In this document: positions 24,260 through 32,642 of the stretch, one piece after another
Position numbering within the stretch: position 1 is the stretch's first letter
How the letters are laid out: each line of letters opens with the position of its first letter
DNA from: Janthinobacterium sp.
Lineage (GTDB): Bacteria > Pseudomonadota > Gammaproteobacteria > Burkholderiales > Chitinibacteraceae
Reading direction: 5' to 3'
DNA: 35,187 nucleotides
Assembly (NCBI GenBank): GCA_025360045.1
Contig: JANYCY010000060.1
Coordinates: 1-35,187, forward strand
Position numbers and translations under genes: made by a program
The notes under the pieces: model-generated
What the model saw: only the letters and a program-made list of their open reading frames with translations
Told to the model about the DNA's origin: nothing
Databases searched by the model: none

Positions 24260-25351
24260 CTAGGCGTGATAAGCACTCAGATAAGAATCGTGAAATGCAT
24301 AATCATTTTTTAAAATACCATCAACAGCACGCTGCACACGTAATAAAATATCATTACAGCGTGTATCTGCATGATGTCTTGCCAAACCATCAAGCACTCT
24401 TTGAATCAAACCGTTTTCACCACTTTCATTAAATGCACTGATGGCTGATTTTACAATTTCATGAGGCTCTACAAGACCATTTAAATCATAATATAATGGC
24501 GCAGTGCCTAAATAAGCCACTTCAGGCATATTTTGATAGAAAGCAGGTAAAATAGGAATACCCCCCGTCAGCAGGGCGTTATATACGCGAATAGGAACCC
24601 CCCCTAAGACAGGCATAATCCAGTGTGTTTTATACCCCCCCCATTCTTTCATATTTTCTAAATCAGAACGTTCTTTAAAATCATTGTTTGCAAATGCAAC
24701 TGTTGGAAAATGCTGCATCACCGAAGCAATTGCGCGATTACGCCTGGCATACTTTTCATAGTGCACATGCATACCAAAAGGCCCGTCTGCTCTTTCAGAT
24801 AATAATAGTTCCAGATTATTTAATACAAAGGTTCTGGACCACTGATGAACACAGGCAAAAACAGGGCCGATTACGCAGGGGTTAAAATGCGATAAAGCAA
24901 AAACGGTTTCTGATGATGCTGATATATAAACATCACAATGAATGGCACACAAAGCGCTCATTTGCAGCCAATGCTGGGAATCCCAATCCCATATTACAAA
25001 AAGAGCCTGTGGGTTTTTATTATAAAAATCAATATACGCGGGTAAATCTTTGCCTATATCATTATTCAGTAAAATAAACACAGCGCCTTTGGGGATATTC
25101 ACAGGCGGTTTATGTAAAAAATCGCTGGCCAGATGTACAAAATGCACATCTTCGCTCATTGATCTGGCATGCAAAAGATGAGCACCTAAATACACCGTAC
25201 TTATTTTTGAAAAATCAGTAGCCGTTAATTTTTTAATTAAATCATTCTTTTTATTAAACAGCAGTGAATCCAGCAGAGGGTCCTGCAAAAGACTTGCAAA
25301 TTGTCCTGATGTTGCAGCCAGCTTTTCAATCAGCTGATAAATTTCATTCAT
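24260..25351 (-). CDS. putative glycosyltransferase (GT-B-like)
   Basis: 363 aa from the ATG at 25351, which has GGAGGG 3-4 nt upstream; the longer frame would overlap the methyltransferase gene. No signal or membrane segment. C-terminal features recall GT-B enzymes of the CgeB/YkvP kind: GVPIRVYNALLTGGIPILPAFY (about 276-297), followed by EPHEIVKSAI. In such proteins this stretch binds the sugar-nucleotide donor. The N-terminal half (VYLGAHLLHARS...VIWDWDSQHWLQMSALCAI) fits a Rossmann-like acceptor domain. The assignment rests on pattern and context between methyltransferase and nucleotide-sugar genes; the substrate is unknown. Confidence 0.6.
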   Translation of the reverse strand: MNEIYQLIEKLAATSGQFASLLQDPLLDSLLFNKKNDLIKKLTATDFSKISTVYLGAHLLHARSMSEDVHFVHLASDFLHKPPVNIPKGAVFILLNNDIGKDLPAYIDFYNKNPQALFVIWDWDSQHWLQMSALCAIHCDVYISASSETVFALSHFNPCVIGPVFACVHQWSRTFVLNNLELLLSERADGPFGMHVHYEKYARRNRAIASVMQHFPTVAFANNDFKERSDLENMKEWGGYKTHWIMPVLGGVPIRVYNALLTGGIPILPAFYQNMPEVAYLGTAPLYYDLNGLVEPHEIVKSAISAFNESGENGLIQRVLDGLARHHADTRCNDILLRVQRAVDGILKNDYAFHDSYLSAYHA

Positions 25352-25395
25352 AAGCCCTCCCGAACCACGATGAGCGTGTTTTTTATCCACATCTG

Positions 25396-26256
25396 TTAAA
25401 AGGCGTTTTTTCCATTCAGAAATGGGTTTGTATCTGTTCGTAAAAAACGCCATTCAGGATTTTGCTGAGCCAGCATATCAAACAGCTCTGGCGTCACTGT
25501 ATTTTTAAAAAATACCGCCTGCACATAGCTGGCCACTACCTCACCCGCATGCATGGCCGTGGTTAATTGCTCGGTGCGTGTACGGGTGGATTCCCATATG
25601 GGATCGCCATCATTACACATGGCAAATTCGCAGCCCGGTGTATAGACATCCATCATTTTTTTACTGGCAATGCCTCTTATATTTAAACCATAGGCAATTT
25701 TTTCTAATTCACGGGTGGAATACTGATAAACATAATTACCAACCGATTCATAATGAGGCTGGCTCTGATCCACGCGGCAGGGATAATCTACCCATGGGTC
25801 TTGTGGCTCGATTACCACCACGCCGTAGCGCGCCACGCGAAACATTTCATAAATTGCCGCATAGGGCCTGCTCATATGGTGCAATGCTTCTTTACATAAA
25901 ATAAAATCAAATGAATTATCGGCAAAACTGAGTGATTCTGCATTTTCAATGGATATATTCTGAATAAAACCGGCGGCTTTGGTTTCTGCCAGTACAGCGT
26001 CATCCAAATCAGTTGCTAATACTTCGCGATAGCCTGCCTGCAATAAACGCCATGCATCGTAGCCTGCACCATCGCCCACGGTAAGCCATGAAAAATCTTT
26101 TAAGCCGCCTAATACTTCAAATACCGCCGCATATAAACGGGTTTGCCGCCAATAGCCCACGCTGCTTGATGTCCACCATGAATCGTATAAGGTGCGGTGA
26201 TGTGCATCGGTCATAAATTCAGCCCAATGCTTTTCATGAATCTCATTCATCGACAT
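25396..26256 (-). CDS. class I SAM-dependent methyltransferase
   Basis: 286 aa. SAM-binding motif I reads LTVGDGAGYDAW (~58-69). A motif II acidic loop VLATDLDD, a motif near IENAESLSFADNSFDFILCKEALHHM and the Methyltransf_11 order are clear. The C-terminal extension (YESVGNYVYQYSTRELEKIAYGL...) is specific to a subset found in glycan gene clusters. It probably methylates a sugar or a lipid-linked intermediate. A second ATG follows two codons in; an AAGG lies about 9 nt upstream of the first. It is followed after 44 nt by the putative glycosyltransferase. The substrate cannot be read from sequence. Confidence 0.85.
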   Translation of the reverse strand: MSMNEIHEKHWAEFMTDAHHRTLYDSWWTSSSVGYWRQTRLYAAVFEVLGGLKDFSWLTVGDGAGYDAWRLLQAGYREVLATDLDDAVLAETKAAGFIQNISIENAESLSFADNSFDFILCKEALHHMSRPYAAIYEMFRVARYGVVVIEPQDPWVDYPCRVDQSQPHYESVGNYVYQYSTRELEKIAYGLNIRGIASKKMMDVYTPGCEFAMCNDGDPIWESTRTRTEQLTTAMHAGEVVASYVQAVFFKNTVTPELFDMLAQQNPEWRFLRTDTNPFLNGKNAF

Positions 26257-26303
26257 AGCGGCAGCCTTTTATCTCATCATCAATTCAAAATGCAGCGATT
26301 AAA

Positions 26304-26798
26304 TTATTCTGGAATTTCTACTTTTTGCATCACCGTAAGCAAATGCGGGCCACGCCATTCTTGTAGTTTAATTTCAAATGCGCCATTAAACCCATAGCCT
26401 GAGGCCCAGCGATTTACATTATCAAAATAGGCTTGAAATGTTTGATCGGTAATAATATTAACGTGGGTTGGATCGCGAAAAGCTTCGGGATGAGGATAAG
26501 CTGGAGTGAAAGATAAAAACTGCCCGCCTACTTTAAGCACGCGATAAATCTCATTCATTAATTCAACAAAGGCATTTCTGCGATGCGGCGCGTAAATAAT
26601 TCTGGGGATATGCTCTAAAAAATCATGCGCAGTGACGTATTCAAAATAATCATTTTCAAAGGGAATAGGTTCAATCACCAAATCTGCCCGTTTTATATTG
26701 GCATCTAAATCCTCCCTCACATCAATTCCGAATAATTCATCGGCATTAAATGGATTTTTGGGTGTAGGCCCACAGCCCAGATCTAAACTTCGTGTCAT
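26304..26798 (-). CDS. small class I SAM-dependent methyltransferase
   Basis: 164 aa, short for the fold. Motif I is LDLGCGPTPKNPF at residues 5-17 and acidic motif II is GIDVRED; ADLVIEPIPFENDYFEYVTAHDFLEHI and YRVLKVGGQFLSFTPAYPH follow. A GGGGAG site lies 4 nt before the ATG. It resembles the small methyltransferases attached to LPS and glycan clusters. It stands directly before the other methyltransferase, so the pair may decorate the same sugar at different positions. Confidence 0.83.
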   Translation of the reverse strand: MTRSLDLGCGPTPKNPFNADELFGIDVREDLDANIKRADLVIEPIPFENDYFEYVTAHDFLEHIPRIIYAPHRRNAFVELMNEIYRVLKVGGQFLSFTPAYPHPEAFRDPTHVNIITDQTFQAYFDNVNRWASGYGFNGAFEIKLQEWRGPHLLTVMQKVEIPE

Positions 26799-26853
26799 AT
26801 TCTCCCCTTTGCTTGCGCGTATTCTTTCACTATAGGATTTACATAGGCTGATG

Positions 26854-28767
26854 TCATTTAATTGACAGCCCTAATTCATCATTAAATGCGCCCAGCTCTT
26901 GAGTTCTCCACATCGCGATGTAAGCACTTTCCAAGTTAAAACAAAGCCCTTCTGTATCAAACAAGGCAAAGCTGGCTTTATTGGCGGCAATTCGGGCTTT
27001 AAATTCGGCCAATTGTTCGGGTTGCGTCGCCAGTTGCAAGGCCAGCGCTTCATACTCGGCGATTGAGTGAGTAGCCAGTTCCGGCACACCCATAGCATTG
27101 AGCACGCTACCCGCTACTCGGGATGGGAAGGAATTACCCATATAAGTCACCACCGGCAGCCCAGCCATCAGGGCATCGGCGGCAGTGGTGTGGGCGTTGT
27201 AAGGATGGGTATCTAAGAAGAGATCGGCCTGCCGGTAACGGGCCAGATGGTCTTCGACCAGCGGCACTCGGCTGGCGAAGACCAGCCGATCAGGATCGAC
27301 GCCCCTTACCTCGGCTTCTTTACGCAGATTACCTTGCGAGGTGTTGCCACGTGACATCAGCCATAGCACACTGCCCGGCACTTGTGTAAGCAGCCGCATC
27401 CAAACATCAAACACAGGTGGAGATATTTTGTAATCGTGGCTAAAGGAACAAAACACAATGCCGCTATCGGGCAAGCCACATTCGCTGCGTGTAGGGGTGC
27501 GATCAGCAATTTGTACGCTACTGTCAGTCGGTAAATAGGTGTCTGGCAGGTAGACCACTTTTTCGGTGTAATACTGTTGTTGCTCAGGCGGGATGATATA
27601 GCGATCGGCGATGATGTAATCAATATAATCAGCGCCCATTGTGCCGGGGTAGCCTAGGTAATTCACTTGAATAGGCGCGGGTCTAAAAGAAAGAATATCG
27701 GTGCGAGTGTCCGACGTATAGCCACCTAAATCAACGATGATATCGATTTCCATATCATGCAGCATTTGCGCAACTTGCTCTGAGCCCATTTCCCTTACAT
27801 CAATAAATTGATCAAATGCTTTAATCATGCGTGCGCGTAAGCGGCTTTGATCGTCAATACCCAGCGAAATTGCAATGGTTTCAAAACGGGATTTATCATG
27901 ATGCTCAAATACGCCTGCCATTAAGTGGCCAACGGGGTGTTCGCGCAAATCAGGGGAAAGATAAGCCAATTTAATTTTCTTATGCCGATATCGCTCACCT
28001 TGCCATAGTGATTTGGCATTTTTTGGGCAATATTGGTTAGCAAAGATTCTAGCAGCCAATAAATGATCGGCGGCATTATCCGAGGCCGACATAAAGGCCA
28101 GCGATTTACAAGTGCGCTCGCCTTTTCTGATTCCATCAACAATTTGCTGAGTAAGCAAATCAAAATCAGTCCAATCGCAAATATGCATGCGCTCGTAAAA
28201 CAACAAACCTAGACCATAATTATAATTGGGATCAATTTGAATCAGTCGCTGAAAAATGGCAATAGCCTGTTCACTTTGCTTAAATTCTGTCAGCAAAATA
28301 CCGCTATTGCCTAAGGCGGCCACATGATCAGGATCAACTCTTAATATTTTTTGAAAGCGCTCTAATGCTTCTAAATGCCGATACATATTTCTAAGTAGCA
28401 CACCACTATTAAGTAATACGCTGACATCATCGGGCTGTATTTCTAATGCGGCATCAAAGCTTTTTAATGCGTCTTCCCGATTGCCCATGGCTTGCAAGAT
28501 AGAGCCATGTAGATAGTGCAGGGGTGCAAATTGAGGGGCGGCTTCAATCCCCCGTTTTGTAAGCTGTAATGCCAGTATTTTGTCACCAGAATTAAGTGCA
28601 ATCAGTCCCAAGGAATACAAAGCGGCCGCGTTATTAGGATCTTGATCCAAAATCTCAATAAACAAACTACCCGCCGCCGCTATTTCACCTTGATTTTGTA
28701 ATTCTATTGCTTTGATGAGTTGGTCTGCAACGGGCATTTTTGGGGCTCTTTTTTTTGAAGGCTTCAT
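26854..28767 (-). CDS. TPR-containing GT41 O-linked N-acetylglucosaminyltransferase-like protein
   Basis: 637 aa from the ATG at 28767. A GTG five codons earlier and an ATG ten codons later are alternatives, and none has a clear ribosome site. Residues ~20-200 are tetratricopeptide repeats (AALYSLGLIALNSGDKILAL, VLLNSGVLLRNMYRHLEALE, AALGNSGILLTEFKQSEQAI). Residues ~250-630 match the GT41 SPINDLY/OGT domain: HPVGHLMAGVFEHHD, IDIIVDLGGYTSDTR, PIQVNYLGYPGTMGADYIDY, FCSFSHDYKI and DLFLDTHPYNAHTTAADALMAGLPVVTYMG. GT41 enzymes glycosylate Ser/Thr of cytoplasmic proteins. The gene lies 49 nt behind the secretion gene hlyD; the Thr-rich repeat protein further upstream is the obvious candidate acceptor (inference). 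Confidence 0.92.
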   Translation of the reverse strand: MKPSKKRAPKMPVADQLIKAIELQNQGEIAAAGSLFIEILDQDPNNAAALYSLGLIALNSGDKILALQLTKRGIEAAPQFAPLHYLHGSILQAMGNREDALKSFDAALEIQPDDVSVLLNSGVLLRNMYRHLEALERFQKILRVDPDHVAALGNSGILLTEFKQSEQAIAIFQRLIQIDPNYNYGLGLLFYERMHICDWTDFDLLTQQIVDGIRKGERTCKSLAFMSASDNAADHLLAARIFANQYCPKNAKSLWQGERYRHKKIKLAYLSPDLREHPVGHLMAGVFEHHDKSRFETIAISLGIDDQSRLRARMIKAFDQFIDVREMGSEQVAQMLHDMEIDIIVDLGGYTSDTRTDILSFRPAPIQVNYLGYPGTMGADYIDYIIADRYIIPPEQQQYYTEKVVYLPDTYLPTDSSVQIADRTPTRSECGLPDSGIVFCSFSHDYKISPPVFDVWMRLLTQVPGSVLWLMSRGNTSQGNLRKEAEVRGVDPDRLVFASRVPLVEDHLARYRQADLFLDTHPYNAHTTAADALMAGLPVVTYMGNSFPSRVAGSVLNAMGVPELATHSIAEYEALALQLATQPEQLAEFKARIAANKASFALFDTEGLCFNLESAYIAMWRTQELGAFNDELGLSIK

Positions 28768-28831
28768 CAAGCATGTACTCACAATAAAATAGAGCGGGCT
28801 GTAAATCCAATTTTATTTTTTATTTGTATCA

Positions 28832-30178
28832 TTATGGCTCTCTGATCGCTTCTTTTATTGCTTTTGTCAGCGGCCAAATTAGGTAAGAAATAACCGTGCG
28901 TTTGCCTATGACAATTTCGGCAGATAAAGTCATCCCTGGCAATAAGCGTGATTTACCAGTCATTTTTTTAAGCTTGTTATCGCCAAAATCAATGCGTGTG
29001 ATATAAAAATTATCTGCGCCACGCGGGGCAGTTTCATTTCTAAATGAATCTTCGCTAATCGTTCTCACCTTTCCATCCAGCATGCCATGTTTTTGAAATG
29101 GGAAAGTATCTAGCTTCATATGCACCGGATCGCCTTCTTTAATATAACCGATATCCAGTGAATCGATCTTTGCCTCAACTTCCAGCACCGCGCCTAATGG
29201 TACTAAAGTAAAGAATTGCTCTGCTTCTCTGATAATAGAGCCTTGCGACAACTTAGCAATATCCAGCACAACCGCATCCACTGGCGATATTAAAGTCACC
29301 ATTTGCCGACGTTTTTCTGATTTTTGTAATTGCTCATTTAAGGAGTCGCGCTCACGTGTACCGGCCAATAAATCTTCCATCACTTTTTGTCGCCAGCCAT
29401 TTGAAAACGCCGCTTTTTCTGCTTGTAATGCACCCACTTCTTTTAATAGCTCAAATTCTTTATTTTGTACTTGCCCTAAATCGCGCTCGACTTCTAATCG
29501 CCGATCTCTGACTTCAAGTAAACGCAATTTGGAATCGTATTGTTGAGCCGCAGCTTTTTCTTGCATGGCTTCAATCTCAGTCATTGATTTAAGCCGCTTG
29601 CTGAGTACCTGATGATCATTGCGATTGGTTTGAATCGTCGCCGATAGCCTCGCTAAGTTTTGATCTATTTTGGTCGCTTGGGCGCGGAAATTAGCTTGCC
29701 GCTCATTTAAGATCTGCGCTTGCAGTACCGTGTCCGCATCGGTATGAGGGTTGCTTTTGGTTTTGCCGGTTAATTCAGCTTGCAAGCTGCTAATTTGAGT
29801 TTCCAAGCTTTGTAAGCGTGAGCGCAACTGCGCATCGTCAGCCTGTGCAAAGGTGGGATCGAGCATGGCGAGCCGTTGCCCCTTATGCACCACCTGCCCC
29901 ACCCTTACATCAATGCGCTGAATAATCGAAGTTTCAAAAGGCTGTACCACAATATTGGGCGAGGGATTGACCAAACGCCCTTGGGCTATCACGACTTGCT
30001 CTACTTCTGAAAAATTGGCCCATAACAAAAAGCTGCTAAATGCGAGTAAAAGCACAAGCAAGGTGCTGCGCACATAAAATGGCAGCTGCCTTTGCTCAAT
30101 TTCATCCGCATCGGGCAGAAAATCGATCGCAACTGACTCGGCTTTCGCTTTTACAGGTGGCTTGTTTGTTGATGCCAT
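28832..30178 (-). CDS. hlyD: type I secretion membrane-fusion protein (HlyD family)
   Basis: 448 aa. Short cytoplasmic N-terminus, one membrane helix at ~34-54 (STLLVLLLAFSSFLLWANF), then a long periplasmic part. It has a lipoyl/barrel half (VEQVVIAQGRLVNPSPNIVVQPFE), a coiled coil of ~170 residues (Gln/Arg/Glu-rich, ~105-285) and the returning barrel (LISPVDAVVLDIAKLSQGSIIREAEQFF). The close LLPGMTLSAEIVIGKRTVISYLIWPL is typical of HlyD/LapC. It links the ABC exporter to an outer-membrane TolC protein, which is not in the window. Its start overlaps the end of hlyB by 28 nt, so translation is probably coupled. Confidence 0.95.
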   Translation of the reverse strand: MASTNKPPVKAKAESVAIDFLPDADEIEQRQLPFYVRSTLLVLLLAFSSFLLWANFSEVEQVVIAQGRLVNPSPNIVVQPFETSIIQRIDVRVGQVVHKGQRLAMLDPTFAQADDAQLRSRLQSLETQISSLQAELTGKTKSNPHTDADTVLQAQILNERQANFRAQATKIDQNLARLSATIQTNRNDHQVLSKRLKSMTEIEAMQEKAAAQQYDSKLRLLEVRDRRLEVERDLGQVQNKEFELLKEVGALQAEKAAFSNGWRQKVMEDLLAGTRERDSLNEQLQKSEKRRQMVTLISPVDAVVLDIAKLSQGSIIREAEQFFTLVPLGAVLEVEAKIDSLDIGYIKEGDPVHMKLDTFPFQKHGMLDGKVRTISEDSFRNETAPRGADNFYITRIDFGDNKLKKMTGKSRLLPGMTLSAEIVIGKRTVISYLIWPLTKAIKEAIREP

Positions 30179-32298
30179 AGGTGTTGGTAAGTCTCACAGC
30201 GGGTTAAGAGCTCTTCGTGTCGGCCGCTATCCATGAGCTGGCCTTGCTGCATCACTAAGATGGTGTGCGCATTTACTAAGGTCGACAGGCGGTGGGAAAT
30301 CATCACTACGGTACGGCCCACCGCAATTTTGGATAGATTCTTAATAAATATGGCTTCGCTTTCTGGATCCAGCGCACTGGCCGCTTCGTCCAAAATTAAG
30401 ATTCGCGGTTTGGCCAGCAGCGAGCGTGCAATCGATAAACGTTGTTTTTGCCCGCCAGATAAATTAGAAGCGTTTTCTTCGAGCATGGTGTCGTAGCCCT
30501 GCGGCATGCGCTCAATAAATTCATCTGCCCCTGCCGCCTCGGAAGCCGCAACAATCTCTTCAAAAGAGGCATCGGGCTTGGTGGCCACCAAGTTTTGTCG
30601 GATGGTGCCTCGGAATAAGAAGTTTTCTTGCAAAACCACGCCAATTTGCCGCCGCAAATGGGGCAATTCAATTTCACGCGCGTCCATGCCATCAAAGCGC
30701 ACAATCCCGCCTTGTAAGGGGTAAAGCCCTTGAATCAGCTTGGTAACCGTCGTTTTACCTGAGCCACTGCGCCCAACAATCCCGACGACCGCCCCCGATG
30801 GAATAGTAAAGCTGGCGTTATTTAATGCTGTAGCCGTAGCGCCGGGGTAGCGAAAACTCACCTCATCAAAGGTAATCTCACCCACTAATTGTGGCCGTAA
30901 TCCGCCAGCGCCCACGCGCCCTTCTGGCGCACGATTCATCACTTCGCCCATCATGCGCACCGACAATGCCGTTTCTTGGTACTCATTCACGAGTCCCACC
31001 ATGGCGATCAAAGGCTGGACCACGCGGCCAGACATCATTTGAAAGCCAATTAAGGCCCCCACCGTCATGGTCTGATCAAATACATCTTGTGCGCCAATCA
31101 CAATCACCACCACGGGCAATAACTTACCCAAGAAATCGGTAACCGCATTACCAACAATCGAGATCTGCCCCACTTTAAAATGTAAGGAAATCGCTTCTGC
31201 CGAAAGCTGGTCCCACGCCCTGCGCTGCTTAGGCTCAATCGCCAAGGCTTTAACCGTGCGAATACCATGAATGGTTTCAACCATCATGGCTTGCCGCTGG
31301 CCTTCTGCGCCATATAGTTTATTTAAACGTCGCTGATAAGTAGGCACCATCGCCGCAATAATTCCCGCAATCAGCAGGGTAAAAAGCAATACAATCATTG
31401 ATAGCTTGCTTGAATACGAAAACAACACGGGAATAAAGATAATCAAAGAAATTAAATCTAGCGCAGTAAAAAAGATCCGCCCTGTTAAAAAGCTACGAAT
31501 TTTTTCTAATTGCTGCATATGTCGGGCAACAACCCCCGCTGAATTGCTTTCAAAATAATCAATAGGTAATGAAAGTAGATGGCCAAATACGCGGCGCGTT
31601 AAACGCATATCAATTTTATTGGTTGCCGCTAAAGTCAAGATCTGGCGTAGAAATCCAAACGCTGTATCAAAGATAAGTGCAATCACCATTCCTGCGGCCA
31701 GCACCCAAAGTGTGGTCGCACTTTGATGGGTGAGCACCTTATCGATCACTAATTGAAAAAATATTGGAGACGCCAAAGAAAGAAATTGCATCACAATGGC
31801 GGCAATAAAAATATCGCGAAAGGCACTGCTTTGCTTGGCGATTTCTGGAATAAACCAAGTTAATCCGAAGGGCTGATTAGGGTCGGATATTTTATGCTCG
31901 CGCTTGGCAAAAAGAACTTCGCCTTCCCAGCGATTACAAAAAGTGCTTTGGTCTTCTAATATCACCTCAGATTGACTCGCGTTTGGGTCAATCAAGGCAA
32001 TTTTCACCGCGCCTTCAGCATCAGGGCGAACGCCAACCACAATAACGGCACGATCAAATGCCGTGCGTGCAATCAACGGAAAAACGCCACCTTGGGCAAT
32101 TAAGCTCGCCCAAGTAAGCTTATCTGCTCTTGCTTTTAAGCCTATATCATTAGCAATCCGCAATAAAACAGAATTACTTGGCTCTTCATTACCCAAAGCA
32201 TATTCATCAACCAAACGCTCAGGATTGATTTGCAAGCCATGATGCTGAGCAATGGCAGCCAAACATTGAATAACGGTATGTTGAGCTTTAGCTGTCAT
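30151..32298 (-). CDS. hlyB: type I secretion ABC transporter (HlyB/RtxB family) with C39-like domain
   Basis: 715 aa. An N-terminal C39-like domain (~1-130) lacks the catalytic cysteine block: the expected D-C-G is replaced by T-V-I before CLAAIAQHHGL. It therefore serves as a substrate-binding dock, as in HlyB, not as a protease. Six-helix membrane domain at ~155-430. ATPase domain: Walker A GRSGSGKT (~508), signature LSGGQKQR (~617), Walker B ILILDEAASALD (~634-645), and switch His in MISHRLSTL. It exports unfolded proteins with C-terminal signals. The repeat-protein gene upstream on the same strand is the likely substrate. The start is preceded by an AT-rich leader with no strong ribosome site. 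Confidence 0.96.
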   Translation of the reverse strand: MTAKAQHTVIQCLAAIAQHHGLQINPERLVDEYALGNEEPSNSVLLRIANDIGLKARADKLTWASLIAQGGVFPLIARTAFDRAVIVVGVRPDAEGAVKIALIDPNASQSEVILEDQSTFCNRWEGEVLFAKREHKISDPNQPFGLTWFIPEIAKQSSAFRDIFIAAIVMQFLSLASPIFFQLVIDKVLTHQSATTLWVLAAGMVIALIFDTAFGFLRQILTLAATNKIDMRLTRRVFGHLLSLPIDYFESNSAGVVARHMQQLEKIRSFLTGRIFFTALDLISLIIFIPVLFSYSSKLSMIVLLFTLLIAGIIAAMVPTYQRRLNKLYGAEGQRQAMMVETIHGIRTVKALAIEPKQRRAWDQLSAEAISLHFKVGQISIVGNAVTDFLGKLLPVVVIVIGAQDVFDQTMTVGALIGFQMMSGRVVQPLIAMVGLVNEYQETALSVRMMGEVMNRAPEGRVGAGGLRPQLVGEITFDEVSFRYPGATATALNNASFTIPSGAVVGIVGRSGSGKTTVTKLIQGLYPLQGGIVRFDGMDAREIELPHLRRQIGVVLQENFLFRGTIRQNLVATKPDASFEEIVAASEAAGADEFIERMPQGYDTMLEENASNLSGGQKQRLSIARSLLAKPRILILDEAASALDPESEAIFIKNLSKIAVGRTVVMISHRLSTLVNAHTILVMQQGQLMDSGRHEELLTRCETYQHLWHQQTSHL

Positions 32299-32587
32299 TA
32301 TAAATGGCAGTGATCAGTGATGGGATACTAAGAGAAATAGTCATCTTATCGCTATTTTAATTATAGATAAGTAGTACCGTATAGCATTTCTTACTTGATT
32401 ATAACTTAGGGTTGAAAAATTATATTTTATTTTTAAGAAACACTGATCTATTTTGTATATGCGCAAAGCACCGGCCTGTTGTAAGCAAGAGGCAAATCCC
32501 ATACTCACATTGTATTCCTGACCAAAACATCAGTGAATATCGATTTAACACACATCTGCATAAAAATATTCTCACCGTTACAGCCAA
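32299..32587 (-). promoter_or_regulatory. AT-rich upstream region of the hlyB run, with two TATAAT boxes
   Basis: No gene. On the minus strand, TATAAT occurs at 32419-32424 and 32398-32403, upstream of hlyB. Neither has a convincing -35 at 16-18 bp, so promoter use is uncertain. This gap, with the terminator behind the repeat gene, suggests that the exporter run is transcribed separately from the repeat protein. Confidence 0.35.
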
Positions 32588-32622
32588 TAAAAATAGGCAA
32601 GACCTTACGGCCTTGCCTATTT
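32588..32622 (-). terminator. intrinsic terminator of the repeat-protein gene
   Basis: AAATAGGCAAG-GCC pairs with GGT-CTTGCCTATTT around a GTAA loop (about 14 bp). The minus strand continues TTTTATT. It begins 21 nt after the stop codon of the giant gene. Confidence 0.85.
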
Positions 32623-32642
32623 AATCACACCCAAAACGGCGT

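Noticed and set aside
30151-32298. Peptidase-active C39 bacteriocin exporter
   Set aside because: The catalytic cysteine position of the C39 domain is not a cysteine, so a protease role is unlikely; the substrate also lacks a GG leader in the visible part.
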